64,000 nt of DNA from Xanthobacteraceae bacterium (GTDB taxonomy: Bacteria > Pseudomonadota > Alphaproteobacteria > Rhizobiales > Xanthobacteraceae): assembly GCA_030041005.1 (NCBI GenBank), contig JASHOR010000046.1, forward strand, positions 1-64,000, read 5' to 3'. The translations under genes were made by a program, and so were the position numbers. The notes beneath the pieces were generated by a model. That model did not search any database, was not told where the DNA came from, and saw nothing but the letters and a program-made list of their open reading frames with translations. Positions 18,298-27,539 of the stretch are shown piece after piece (within the stretch, counting starts at the first letter, position 1; every line of letters begins with the position of its first letter).

Positions 18298-18567
18298 ATG
18301 AATCGCAACTCTCGACTCCGCATTGCATGTTTGGCGTTGTTTGTCTTCATGGGCGCCGGCGCGTCGCAGGCATCGTCGCCAGCGTCCTTCTCCAGCGCGA
18401 AAAACTTCTCGACCGCAGATTTCTGCTCCACGGATTCGCATTCGGCTGCGGGAAGAATTCCCAACGCCTCGCCGATGATGCGTGTCGCTCAATTCGGTCA
18501 TTGTCGCTGCTGCGGTTGGGAAAATTGGAACGGCCATCAGGTATGCACCAAGCAATGCTGCCAATAG
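18298..18567 (+). CDS. Small secreted cysteine-rich protein
   Basis: The 89-aa product starts at ATG 18298 after a clear ribosome site (GGAAAGGA). It has a signal peptide (MNRNSRLRIACLALFVFMGA, cleavage near residue 25). The mature part ends in a short cysteine-dense tail, CRCCGWENWNGHQVCTKQCC, with six Cys in about 20 residues. This suggests disulfide bonding or metal binding outside the cytoplasm. I do not recognise the family. It lies about 210 bases before the large secreted PDZ protein gene on the same strand. Confidence 0.65.
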   Translation: MNRNSRLRIACLALFVFMGAGASQASSPASFSSAKNFSTADFCSTDSHSAAGRIPNASPMMRVAQFGHCRCCGWENWNGHQVCTKQCCQ

Positions 18568-18584
18568 GACCGCAATGCGGGGCG

Positions 18585-18613
18585 GCGCGGCGACTAGGGC
18601 GAAGTCGCCGCGC
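18585..18613. other. Strong 11-bp hairpin without T-run
   Basis: GCGCGGCGACT (18585-18595) pairs perfectly with AGTCGCCGCGC (18603-18613) around a 7-base loop. There is no downstream T-run, so it may be a weak terminator or an mRNA stability element between the Cys-rich peptide gene and the PDZ protein gene. Confidence 0.55.
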
Positions 18614-18775
18614 GTGATCTCTTTCGACGGATTCGCGGCGGCTGCGATCTCGCTTATCGGCGGGGGCTGCGCCCATGTTGCCGCTGCTACCAGGCCTGAT
18701 ATCCGGAGTAAAAATGTCATCCATGAAGCGGATTTAGATTAAGTTTAATTGGACGAGCAACAAGCGGAGCATGTT

Positions 18776-21700
18776 ATGCGATTTGCCACGCGCGCATTTT
18801 GCACGACGGTTGGCGCGACGATGCTTGCACTTGGCCCCTGCGTTACCGCCAGTGTTGCGCAGGATACAATCCCACACGCCGAATCTTGCACCCAAGGTGG
18901 ATGGGGCTTTCGGTATGGCCGCCAGCTGCATTTTGGAACTACGAACACATGTCATAAGTCTGTGACGATTTGGTTCATGCGTAAGACCGGCGAGCTTGTC
19001 CGCAATGATGTTTCTCCCGGCGGAACGTTTGATACTGGCTTGCCCAAGAGTTCATTCGTGGGGAAGGGTTGGGTCGCGGCTACCTGTTTAGCTGGCTTTC
19101 GACCGCGCCCTGCGGTCGCCATGGCTCACTGGGACGACATACTCCACAGCCGTTATGTCTGCGCCCAAGCGAATACTGACGACGGAAAGTTTGGGACCTC
19201 TGGCCGCAAGCTGCCGCATGTTAGCTCCTCAACCGCCTCGGTCGGGGATGGTCGGGGCGCCAATGCAAACGCCGCGCCGGTTGGGCATTCGAGCACCGCT
19301 GTTCGAACGGACACCGTGGAAAACAAGCTGGAGGCCGTCGGGGACGAGTTGCCGCGCGGTGTCTATGCTCTCGACGACGCGCTGGATTTCAACGTCCTTG
19401 ATTCCGTCTATTACGATGCAGCCCAGGACCAGCTGTCTTTGGTGGGTCATTTTGATCCCCGTTTTCAGGGACCGCGCGTTCCCTACCTGGAGTACTTAGC
19501 CACCCTTCTTGAAAACCCTAAGCCAGAATTCACTCTGACGTGGACGCCGGACTCAAAGCGACGGATTGACGCCCTTTTCAGCCGGCGTCTTTCGAAACAG
19601 CAAGGCGAAAGCATCACACATCAATGGGGGACACTTTTCGATCGGAACCACAATCTCACCCGAGCCGGCTATTATCTGTTACCGGCTCTTGGGATCTCAC
19701 CTATCCGAAACAATCAGGCACCCGGAAGCCTGGGTCTGACCGTCAAGACGGCGAATGTGCCGGGCATACTTCAGGTCACGGCGGTTCGCCCAGGCTCGCC
19801 GGCCGAAGCAGCCGGACTCAAAGTGGGCTATCTTATCCAATCTCTTCAGGGCGAACCGGTTCTTACCCCGAGCGAGTTCTACCGGATCGTGCGGCAGAGT
19901 GGAGCCGGATGGGCACTTAACATCGGCTATGTCGGTGTTGTGAATGGAAGGATGGTGCAGGCGACCGCAATCGCGATATTGGCGGCAGACGCCAACGGCG
20001 ACATTTGGGATCATGCCACACGCTACGATGTCATTAAAGCTCTCTATCTGGCCAATGGCGACCTGCATGCGGCCGCGGTGATCGATGTCGTCGGCATCTG
20101 GGATCGCTTGGCAAAACCGGGGCAAAGCCCGCAGTTGAGCAACGCCTTGATCCAGATCTTGATCGATTCGCTCGGTGTCCGTTCCGCTGCCGAGGCCGAC
20201 AGGCAAGCCGTTCAGCGCCACAGCATGACGCTGAACGCAGCCAAATACGACGTTATGCTCAAAGTCAGCCGCGCCTTTGATTCGACCTTTCATTTCATCG
20301 GCAATCCGGTTGCCCAGGCCTACGAAAATTCGGTGCGGATGACTCACAATGTCGACAACCTCACTCCAGCGACCAACGTCATGGATCGGCTTCTCGTCGG
20401 CAAAATAGGCGCTCTTTTGGATCCGATTTTCCAGCGACGCTCCGGCGTGCAAATCCCGCCTGAACTGGTCGAGGACCAATTTCATGTTCATCCGGAAATG
20501 CAGCCGGAATACCTGGGCGTACCCGGCGATTCGCTTTTGGCGCGCGCAATGTATGCCGGCGACTACCTGTGCAAGAGGCTGATGAATCGCCCCGATCTCA
20601 AACGAACCATCTCAGGCTACCAAACCGAATTTGAGTTCGAACAAACCCATCCCGCCTTTCGCCACACCACCGGCAATTACCGGCTCTGGATTTCGGTCGA
20701 CAAGATGGACACCCCGCAATCGCCGGACGGGAAAATCCTCGCGTTTCGCAACGTGAAGATGCGTTTCAACATTCGCGAACAAACCGACTCCGGACGAGAT
20801 ATCCCCAATAGACCGGGAAGCTACGAAGAGCTGCTCACCTCGCTGTGGGACAAATTCGAGCAGGAATATCCCACCCTTCATCAACTACGCGAGGCGGCGA
20901 AGCTCGCGGCTGCTGCCAACTGGATTTTGCAGCACAATCGATCGGCGTCGTTGCCCACCGCGGGACGAGCGCATTGGCATGGCCCCACTACGGTGCCCGG
21001 GCTCGTCTTTATCGAACTGACACCGGATGCCGCGCGGGGAATGTATAAGACTCACGAGACCATTATCGCCGAAGGCGGTGTTTCGCTGGTCCCATTTCCC
21101 CGGGAAAACGTCAACAATCCGAACGCGGACGGCCAGGCGACTGCCAATCCGTTTCCCTATGATTCCTCGGTAGTCGATTTGACCGGCCTTGGCGAGCCCG
21201 TCGGCGCGGCGTCCGGCGAGACCCCCCTTGCGCCGGCGTTGTTCTCCCACCAGCAGCAGGACAGTCTAGCCAGCCGCATCTTTCACGAGAAGATCATAGT
21301 GCCGGAGCCTCATCCCTCCGCGTGGGTGACCGACTTTACCAAAGGCAACCGCACCTTGAGCGCGATTTCCGTGGCGCTCAGTCAACTGAAGCAAGGAAGC
21401 CCCGTCGATGCCGAAGCCTCGATCGAACAGCGCCGCAAATTGGAGCAAGTCCGCCTTGTCGCAATCCATCTGGCGCAAGTCGAACGCGCCCTGAACCTGT
21501 TGAATGAGACCAATTCTGAGAACGTTCGACAGTTTCAGCAACTGCAGGAGGAAATCACCGCGCAACGTGACGCGTTCTACGAGCACATGTTTGATTTCTC
21601 CCTCGATAACATGCTTGAAGCGCGCTTTCAGTTGAACGAGCATCCCGATATCGCCGAGGCAGGAAATATCGCTTACGATACCGGCGAGAATATCGACTAT

Positions 21701-22087
21701 CTCGAGAAGCTCGAGGGAAGTCTCAGGACGGGACAAGTCCCGGTCGCAATGCTTGAAGCCGGCACTGCCACGATCAAACGCTTCTCGGAGGGCCTTGCAA
21801 GGATCAGTCGCGACTTAGGGGCGACTCCTGCCGCGACTTATTTTGACACCGTCACGGAGGCGAAAAGGTTTACGGATGTTCTTGCCATGGAAGGCGAAGT
21901 CGCCCAACTGGAGTTCGTCACCGACGTCAAGGTGGAGAAATTGGAATCGTCCAGCGACGCTGCCGCCAGAGCCCGAAAAGCGTTGCTGCCGCTGCAGCGG
22001 GAGTTGTCTGATCAATTGGACGCCCTGTGCAACGATCCGCAGCTGAAAGGCCTGACCGTGAACGGAAATACGGGCGGCAACCGCTGA
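18776..22087 (+). CDS. Very large exported PDZ-domain protein of unknown function
   Basis: The 1103-aa product starts at ATG 18776, preceded by GCGGAG. An N-terminal signal peptide (hydrophobic core about residues 8-27) leads into a Cys-containing region, then a PDZ-like domain (about residues 311-396, with LGLTVKTANVPGILQVTAVR and SPAEAAGLKVGYLIQSL). The rest is a large mixed region and a C-terminal helical part (about 870-1080). No protease catalytic triad or metal motif is evident, so it is not a DegP-type protease. The region is lower in GC than its neighbours. I cannot name the family; envelope scaffolding is one possibility. Confidence 0.7.
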   Translation: MRFATRAFCTTVGATMLALGPCVTASVAQDTIPHAESCTQGGWGFRYGRQLHFGTTNTCHKSVTIWFMRKTGELVRNDVSPGGTFDTGLPKSSFVGKGWVAATCLAGFRPRPAVAMAHWDDILHSRYVCAQANTDDGKFGTSGRKLPHVSSSTASVGDGRGANANAAPVGHSSTAVRTDTVENKLEAVGDELPRGVYALDDALDFNVLDSVYYDAAQDQLSLVGHFDPRFQGPRVPYLEYLATLLENPKPEFTLTWTPDSKRRIDALFSRRLSKQQGESITHQWGTLFDRNHNLTRAGYYLLPALGISPIRNNQAPGSLGLTVKTANVPGILQVTAVRPGSPAEAAGLKVGYLIQSLQGEPVLTPSEFYRIVRQSGAGWALNIGYVGVVNGRMVQATAIAILAADANGDIWDHATRYDVIKALYLANGDLHAAAVIDVVGIWDRLAKPGQSPQLSNALIQILIDSLGVRSAAEADRQAVQRHSMTLNAAKYDVMLKVSRAFDSTFHFIGNPVAQAYENSVRMTHNVDNLTPATNVMDRLLVGKIGALLDPIFQRRSGVQIPPELVEDQFHVHPEMQPEYLGVPGDSLLARAMYAGDYLCKRLMNRPDLKRTISGYQTEFEFEQTHPAFRHTTGNYRLWISVDKMDTPQSPDGKILAFRNVKMRFNIREQTDSGRDIPNRPGSYEELLTSLWDKFEQEYPTLHQLREAAKLAAAANWILQHNRSASLPTAGRAHWHGPTTVPGLVFIELTPDAARGMYKTHETIIAEGGVSLVPFPRENVNNPNADGQATANPFPYDSSVVDLTGLGEPVGAASGETPLAPALFSHQQQDSLASRIFHEKIIVPEPHPSAWVTDFTKGNRTLSAISVALSQLKQGSPVDAEASIEQRRKLEQVRLVAIHLAQVERALNLLNETNSENVRQFQQLQEEITAQRDAFYEHMFDFSLDNMLEARFQLNEHPDIAEAGNIAYDTGENIDYLEKLEGSLRTGQVPVAMLEAGTATIKRFSEGLARISRDLGATPAATYFDTVTEAKRFTDVLAMEGEVAQLEFVTDVKVEKLESSSDAAARARKALLPLQRELSDQLDALCNDPQLKGLTVNGNTGGNR

Positions 22088-22106
22088 CGATGCCCTGCGG
22101 GAGGGC

Positions 22107-22136
22107 GCGGTCACAGGGGTTGCGGTCACAGGGGTT
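22107..22136. repeat. Perfect 15-bp tandem duplication
   Basis: GCGGTCACAGGGGTT occurs twice head to tail (22107-22121 and 22122-22136), just after the stop codon of the PDZ protein gene. Confidence 0.9.
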
Positions 22137-22251
22137 TCAGTCGATCCGCCGGCATCGCCGCCGGTATTTGCAGCACGCGCATTGTGCCATACTCGATCCG
22201 GAGGCGCGAGATACTCCGCTCTCATCAGGATGCGACACGTTCTCGATTTCC

Positions 22252-22878
22252 ATGACGAAAATTCTGCTCACCCGTCACGGCCACGTCGAAGGCATCAAGC
22301 CGGAACGGTTCCGCGGCCGCGAGCCGCTCGAACTGACCGAACTCGGCCGCAAGCAGGCCGACGCCGTCGCCGCACGCATTGCCGCGGCCTGGCAGCCGGT
22401 CGCCGTCTATACCAGCCCGATGAGCCGCTGCGTTGCCACCGGCGCCGCGATCGCAAAATCGTGCGGCGTGGCCGCCGCGATCTGCGCCGACCTCAACGAC
22501 ATGGATTACGGCGCCTGGCAGTTCAAGACGTTCGCCGACGCCGGGCGGGACGATCCGTCGCTGTTTGCCGCCTGGTTCGCCACGCCGCACCTGGTGCGCT
22601 TTCCGCGCGGCGAATCCTTGCAGGACCTCGCCGCGCGCACCGCCAATGCGCTGCGCCATGTCATGACCGGTCATCCCCGCGACACGATCGTGCTGGTCGG
22701 CCACGACAGCGTCAATCGCGCCTTGCTGCTGCAATGTCTCGGTCTGCCGCTGCCGGCCTATTGGCGCATCGCCCAGGAGCCCTGCTGCCTCAACGAAATC
22801 GATATCGACGGCGACAAATTCCGCATTGTGCGTATCAACGAAACGCGTCACCTCGACGCGCCGGCGTCGGACCAGTGA
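22252..22878 (+). CDS. Histidine phosphatase family protein (phosphoglycerate-mutase-like)
   Basis: The 208-aa product has the family signature LLTRHGHVEG near the N-terminus (catalytic His in RHG), the Arg-containing VYTSPMSRCVATG block, and the second catalytic His in VLVGHDSVNRALL. Members remove phosphate from small metabolites such as alpha-ribazole phosphate, phosphoglycerate or sugar phosphates; the substrate cannot be deduced here. The ATG at 22252 directly precedes the conserved beta strand; longer readings add 75 residues of unrelated sequence. It is 37 bases upstream of a CoxL-like gene, so the two may be co-transcribed. Confidence 0.88.
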   Translation: MTKILLTRHGHVEGIKPERFRGREPLELTELGRKQADAVAARIAAAWQPVAVYTSPMSRCVATGAAIAKSCGVAAAICADLNDMDYGAWQFKTFADAGRDDPSLFAAWFATPHLVRFPRGESLQDLAARTANALRHVMTGHPRDTIVLVGHDSVNRALLLQCLGLPLPAYWRIAQEPCCLNEIDIDGDKFRIVRINETRHLDAPASDQ

Positions 22879-22915
22879 CGTGCGCGGCGCGGCGGCAACA
22901 ATTGGCGTGAACGCG

Positions 22916-25213
22916 ATGGGCTTTGTCGGACGTTCGGTGCCACGGATCGAGGACGCCCCGCTCGTCGCCGGCAGCGGCCTGTTCGCGGCTGATGTCGGCT
23001 TCGCTCATCAATTGCACATGCGCGTCGTGCGCTCGCCTTACGCGCACGGCCGCATCGTGTCGATCGATGCCGCCGCGGCGCGCGCGGCGCCGGGCGTGGT
23101 GGCGGTATGGACGGCGAACGACGTGATCGACGTTCCGCCGATCGATTTCCGCCTCACGCGCGTCGAGGGGCTCGAACCGTACCGGCAGCCGATCCTCGCC
23201 GGCGAACGCGTGCGCTATGTCGGCGAACCGATCGCCGCCGTGTTCGCGACCGATCCCTATCTCGCCGAGGACGCCGCGGACCTGATCGCGCTCGAGGTCG
23301 AAGAATTGCCGGTTCTGCTCGCCGCCGATGCGCCGCCCGGCGCATTTGACTCCGGCCATTCCACCGAGGTGACAACCGTCAGCAAGGGCTTCGGCGACGT
23401 GGAAGCGGCCTTCGCCGCCGCGCATGCGGTTGTCGCGCTCGAACTTGCGATTGGCCGGCACAGCGGCGTGCCGATGGAAACGCGCGGCGCCATCGCCCGC
23501 GAACTTCGCGGCATTCTCGAACTGCACGGCGCCGCCAAGGTGCTGCACTGGAACAGGGACAGCCTCGCGCGCATGCTCGGCCGTCCGCCGTCTTCCGTGC
23601 ATCTTTTCGAGGGCCACGTCGGCGGCGGCTTCGGCGTGCGCGGAGAGCTTTATCCGGAGGACGTGCTGGTCTGCCTCGGCGCGCTGCGGCTGTCTCGTCC
23701 GGTGAAGTGGATCGAGGATCGCCGCGAGCATCTGCTCGCCGCCAATCATTCGCGCCAGCAGCTTTATCGCGTCCGCGCCGCGGTGGACGGCGACGGCCGC
23801 CTGCTCGGAATCGACGGCGAGTTTTTTCACGACCAGGGCGCCTACGTGCGCACCCATGCGGCGACCGTGCCCGACCTTGCCGCCGCGATGCTGCCCGGAC
23901 CGTATCGTCTCGGCGCCTATCGCATGACCGGCCGCATCCGGCTCACCAACAAGACGCCCTGCGGCACCTATCGGGCGCCCGGACGCTACGAGAGCACGTT
24001 CGTGCGCGAGCGGCTGATGGATGCGATCGCGGCCGAGCTTGCGATCGATCCCATCGAAGTCCGCCGGCGCAATCTGATTGCCAAGGAAGAGATGCCGTTC
24101 GACCGCACGCTCGGCACGCTCGGCACCGAACTGACCTACGATTCCGGCGATTATGCCGGCCTGCTCGACAAGGCGCTCGCGGCAATCGACTGGCCGGCGT
24201 TGCGGCAAGCGCTTGCGGGCCGCCGCGCCGCCGGCGAGTGCGTCGGAGCAGGCGTCGCCATGTTCGTGGAGAAAAGCGGGCTCGGGCCGTTCGACGGCGT
24301 GCGGGCGGCAATCGACGAAAGCGGCGCGGTCGAAGTCGTGACCGGCGCGGCATCGGTCGGCCAGGGCATGGAAACGGCCATTGCGCAAATCTGCGCCGAT
24401 GCGCTCGGCGTCGATTACCGTCAGGTGCGCGTGGTTCATGGCCAGACGCGCCGCATCGCCTTCGGCATGGGGGCGTTCGCCTCGCGGGTGACGGTGATGA
24501 CCGGAGAGGCCACGCGCAAAGCGGCGAGCGCGCTGCGCGAGAAGGCGATCGCCGCCGCCGCCGTGCTGATGCAGAGCGCGCCCGAAGCACTCGACGTCGT
24601 CGACGGCCGCGTGGTGAGCAAGGCGAACGCGCGCGGCCCTTCGGTCAGTCTCGCGGAGGTGGCGAAAATGCTCGCGCCCACCTCGAAGCTGCGCGGCGAT
24701 GCCTCGCCCGGCCTCAGCGCCGAAGGCTGGGTCGAGCAGAGCCACATGGCCTATCCGTACGGCGTCCACGTCGCCGTGGTGCGTCTCGACCGCGACAGCG
24801 GCGCCGTCGCGCTCGAACGCTATCTGGTCGCCTACGACGTCGGCAAAGCCGTCAACCCGATGCTGGTCGAGGGCCAGATCGTCGGCGGCGTGGCGCAGGG
24901 CATCGGCGGCGCGTTGTTCGAGGAATTCCGCTATGACGACGGCGGCGAACCGCTGAGCGTGAGCTTCGTCGATTATCTGATGCCGACGGCGCGGGAAATT
25001 CCGCGGGTCGAGACGCTGATCACCGAGGATGCGCCCAGTCCGCTCAATCCGCTCGGGCTCAAAGGCGCCGGCGAAGGCGGCGCCAATGCCGTCGGCGCCG
25101 CCGTCGCTTCGGCGATCGACGACGCGCTCGGCATGGCGGGCGCGATCCGCGAGCTTCCCGTCTCCCCGCAACGGCTGCGGGTCATTCTCAAACGAAGCCG
25201 AACGCGCGGCTGA
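22916..25213 (+). CDS. CoxL-like molybdopterin-binding hydroxylase large subunit (xanthine dehydrogenase family)
   Basis: The 765-aa product matches the large subunit of molybdenum hydroxylases. Visible are the opening FVGRSVPRIEDAPLVAGSG, the VGGGFGVRGELYPED molybdopterin segment, PCGTYRAPGRYEST (position of the AYRxxGR active-site loop, here not the form I CO dehydrogenase type), GVAQGIGGALFEEF, and the catalytic glutamate region LKGAGEGG. Such subunits normally work with an FAD subunit and a 2Fe-2S subunit. Neither gene is next to it, so it is an orphan or draws partners from elsewhere. The substrate is unknown; an aldehyde or N-heterocycle is typical. Confidence 0.88.
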   Translation: MGFVGRSVPRIEDAPLVAGSGLFAADVGFAHQLHMRVVRSPYAHGRIVSIDAAAARAAPGVVAVWTANDVIDVPPIDFRLTRVEGLEPYRQPILAGERVRYVGEPIAAVFATDPYLAEDAADLIALEVEELPVLLAADAPPGAFDSGHSTEVTTVSKGFGDVEAAFAAAHAVVALELAIGRHSGVPMETRGAIARELRGILELHGAAKVLHWNRDSLARMLGRPPSSVHLFEGHVGGGFGVRGELYPEDVLVCLGALRLSRPVKWIEDRREHLLAANHSRQQLYRVRAAVDGDGRLLGIDGEFFHDQGAYVRTHAATVPDLAAAMLPGPYRLGAYRMTGRIRLTNKTPCGTYRAPGRYESTFVRERLMDAIAAELAIDPIEVRRRNLIAKEEMPFDRTLGTLGTELTYDSGDYAGLLDKALAAIDWPALRQALAGRRAAGECVGAGVAMFVEKSGLGPFDGVRAAIDESGAVEVVTGAASVGQGMETAIAQICADALGVDYRQVRVVHGQTRRIAFGMGAFASRVTVMTGEATRKAASALREKAIAAAAVLMQSAPEALDVVDGRVVSKANARGPSVSLAEVAKMLAPTSKLRGDASPGLSAEGWVEQSHMAYPYGVHVAVVRLDRDSGAVALERYLVAYDVGKAVNPMLVEGQIVGGVAQGIGGALFEEFRYDDGGEPLSVSFVDYLMPTAREIPRVETLITEDAPSPLNPLGLKGAGEGGANAVGAAVASAIDDALGMAGAIRELPVSPQRLRVILKRSRTRG

Positions 25214-25231
25214 TACGCCTTCGCGGGGGAA

Positions 25232-25705
25232 TTAACCCCCGGCCGCGGCCGCCAATGTTTGTATAACCGCAAGATTTGATGCCAGGTTCGGCGGCACACC
25301 GTGCCGCTCCTGTAAATACTCCTGGCTATTGTACGAGAGCCGGACTTTTCTCTGCGCGTCCTCTGCAACTAAAATCTTCAATGGCAGGTCGAGCGCAATG
25401 CTGGGAGTAGCCAGCATCAGAGGCGTGCCGCCTTTTGGATCGCCGAAGATCAACAGCTTCGTGGCCGGCATCTTATATCCCACGTTTGCCGCTTCCCCGC
25501 TGTGGTCGATCACGGCAAACAGCTTGATCCCTTTGGATTGAAGAATGTTCTTGAGCCTATCCACGGTCTCGTCGACCGAATGATTGCTCGAAATGCTGAC
25601 GATGCCTGCTTCTTTTTCGACCATAGCGCGTTCATCAGCCGTGGAGCTTGCGGGCCACGGCACAGCGAGAGCCGTGAATAGCGCGGCAAGCAGCAAATAT
25701 CTCAC
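25232..25705 (-). CDS. DUF302 domain protein with signal peptide
   Basis: The start is a GTG at 25705 behind a purine-rich ribosome site (GAGAGGGG), giving 157 aa. The first ~22 residues (RYLLLAALFTALAVPWPASS) form a signal peptide. The rest fits DUF302: SVDETVDRLKNILQSKGIKL, VGYKMPATKLLIFGDPKGG and PLKILVAEDAQRKVRLSYN. DUF302 proteins are small, often periplasmic, of undetermined role. The reading from 25846 adds 47 residues before the signal peptide and is unlikely. The gene converges with the CoxL-like gene. Confidence 0.85.
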   Translation of the reverse strand: MRYLLLAALFTALAVPWPASSTADERAMVEKEAGIVSISSNHSVDETVDRLKNILQSKGIKLFAVIDHSGEAANVGYKMPATKLLIFGDPKGGTPLMLATPSIALDLPLKILVAEDAQRKVRLSYNSQEYLQERHGVPPNLASNLAVIQTLAAAAGG

Positions 25706-25975
25706 GACAAATCCCCTCTCGCTCCGAATCACTTTTGGGTGAAAGGGGCCGCGCCGATAAATCTGTATCGCCCGAGCGCTGGCAAACGGGAAAAAGCTCG
25801 TGGCCCGGATCAGCCGTGGCGCGCAGCGGCGGACTGTGCCGCCCATGGCGCATGGTCGTGGCCGTCGCGGCCGCAGAAACCGGGTGGGTCCACGGCAGCC
25901 GGAATACTATCATTCGGGATATCTCGGAATGAAAGCCCGCACGTTCAACTGACGGCAGGGTTCCGGAGCGACGAC

Positions 25976-26686
25976 GTGAGGTCTTTTGGCGAACGCACCG
26001 ATACATACGATTGGAGCGCCATCGGCGCCGAGCTGAGCGGGCACGGCTGCGCCGTCCTGCCGAAATTGCTGAGTGCGGCGGAGTGCAAAGACATCGCCGC
26101 GCTCTATCCGCGTGGGGAGCATTTCCGCAGCACCGTCGTCATGGCGCGGCACGGCTTCGGCAAGGGCGAGTACCGCTATTTCAAATATCCGCTGCCCGAT
26201 CTCGTCGGCGAGCTGCGCGCGGCGCTGTACGCACGTATTGCAACGATCGCGAATGAATGGAACGCGCGGATGAACGTCGAGGCGCGCTATCCGGCCGCGC
26301 ACGGCGATTATCTGAAAGTCTGTCACAAGGCCGGGCAGACGCGGCCGACGCCGCTCCTGCTGCGCTATGGGCCCGGCGATTTCAACTGCCTGCACCAGGA
26401 CCTCTATGGCGAGCTGGCCTTCCCGCTGCAGGCGACGGTGTTGCTATCCGAGCCCGGGAAGGATTTCACCGGCGGCGAATTCGTGCTCACCGAGCAGCAC
26501 CCGCGCATGCAGAGCCGCGTCGAGGTGGTGCCGCTGCAGCACGGCGACGCGGTCATCTTCGCCGTGCACAATCGGCCGGTGCAGGGCACGAAGGGCGCCT
26601 ATCGCGTCAACCTGCGCCACGGCGTGAGCCGGCTGCGCTCCGGCCGCCGCCACACGCTCGGCATCATTTTTCACGACGCGACGTAG
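25976..26686 (+). CDS. 2-oxoglutarate-Fe(II) oxygenase family protein
   Basis: The start is set at GTG 25976 (CGGAG seven bases before), giving 236 aa; the frame from 25739 adds 79 residues with no family resemblance. The double-stranded beta-helix core carries the iron ligands His and Asp in NCLHQDLYGEL, a distal His in FAVHNRPV, and the 2-oxoglutarate-binding Arg in YRVNLRHGVS. Members hydroxylate proteins or small molecules. DNA/RNA repair (AlkB) is less likely because its RxNxTxR-type motif is absent. A palindromic repeat begins inside its stop codon. Confidence 0.85.
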   Translation: MRSFGERTDTYDWSAIGAELSGHGCAVLPKLLSAAECKDIAALYPRGEHFRSTVVMARHGFGKGEYRYFKYPLPDLVGELRAALYARIATIANEWNARMNVEARYPAAHGDYLKVCHKAGQTRPTPLLLRYGPGDFNCLHQDLYGELAFPLQATVLLSEPGKDFTGGEFVLTEQHPRMQSRVEVVPLQHGDAVIFAVHNRPVQGTKGAYRVNLRHGVSRLRSGRRHTLGIIFHDAT

Positions 26687-26847
26687 TGTGGCGGTTCAGA
26701 AGTCCGCATCATTCCTGCCGCGACCTCGGTCATGCGGAGTTCTGAACCAAAGCCACACTGGATCAATAAGTTGCCAGTGTCCTTCGATTCCGAAGTTCGC
26801 AAACGAGGGTGCCGCATAATGATGCGAACTTCGGAATCGGCACACGA
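26685..26847 (+). repeat. Bimodular palindromic repeat, full copy (module 1 then module 2)
   Basis: Module 1 (26685-26759) folds on itself through outer arms AGTGTGGC / GCCACACT and inner arms GGTTCAGAA.TCCGCAT / ATGCGGA.TTCTGAACC. Module 2 has a perfect 17-base inverted repeat (26785-26801 with 26823-26839, CGATTCCGAAGTTCGCA). The linker is ATCAATAAGTTGCCAGTGTC. The first bases of the element form the end of the oxygenase gene's TAG stop. The rest of the spacer to 26987 holds nothing else I can support. Confidence 0.9.
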
Positions 26848-26987
26848 GTGGAGAGCAGGAGCGATAGCGACGGCTCCGTTTTCCGTTTCCCACGGGCAAC
26901 CAAAGGATTGGCCGCGGCGCCCCGCTTCGATAAATTGAGGCGCGTGCCGTGACTTCAACGACAAGGCTGAAACCGACGGAGACCTCC

Positions 26988-27452
26988 ATGCGTCGCTCGC
27001 CCGTCAAGGTCGGCGCCAAATGCGCTGCAATGTGCGCCGCAATGTGCGCCGTCACGTTCGTCAGTTCGTTCGCTTCCGCGCAACAGCCGCCGGTGCCGAC
27101 GCCGCGCCAAGCCGTGCCCGCCGCGCCACCCCCGCGGCCGCAAGCCCCGGCGGCAGAAGCGCCGGCGCCGACGACATGGACGCTTTTCCTTGTGACGGTG
27201 CCGTTCAAAGGGACCTGGACGGTCACGTCGATCGGCTCGTTCAACACCAAGGGGACCGCTTATACCGATTGTTTGCACGCCATAGGCGCGATCGACAGGA
27301 TTCCCGGCATTCGCGAGTCGAATACCGATGCAAAGAAGGCCGAAGGCAGCGCCGAATACATGATCTGCCTGCCGGCGACTGCAAGCCAATCGCGTGGCGG
27401 CGGTGGCGGGGGCGGCGACGGCGGCGGCGGCCAAGGTGGCGGCGGAGAATAA
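26988..27452 (+). CDS. Secreted hypothetical protein with Pro/Ala linker and glycine-rich tail
   Basis: From ATG 26988 (GGAG just upstream) the product is 154 aa with a signal peptide of about 30 residues (core AAMCAAMCAVTFVSSFASA). A Pro/Ala-rich stretch, a small folded region with two Cys (DCLHAIGAID and EYMICLPA) and a poly-glycine tail (GGGGGGGDGGGGQGGGGE) follow. The two Cys could form one disulfide. I do not recognise the family. The Ala/Met/Cys run in the leader is built from near-repeats of the codons for CAAM. Confidence 0.6.
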   Translation: MRRSPVKVGAKCAAMCAAMCAVTFVSSFASAQQPPVPTPRQAVPAAPPPRPQAPAAEAPAPTTWTLFLVTVPFKGTWTVTSIGSFNTKGTAYTDCLHAIGAIDRIPGIRESNTDAKKAEGSAEYMICLPATASQSRGGGGGGGDGGGGQGGGGE

Positions 27453-27539
27453 GGACGTCCACGACGGCGATCTTCGTCAACGCTCACGTTTCCGGGGCAT
27501 CCTGGTGCGCCGTTCCAGACTTTTGACGCTGTAGTAAGT

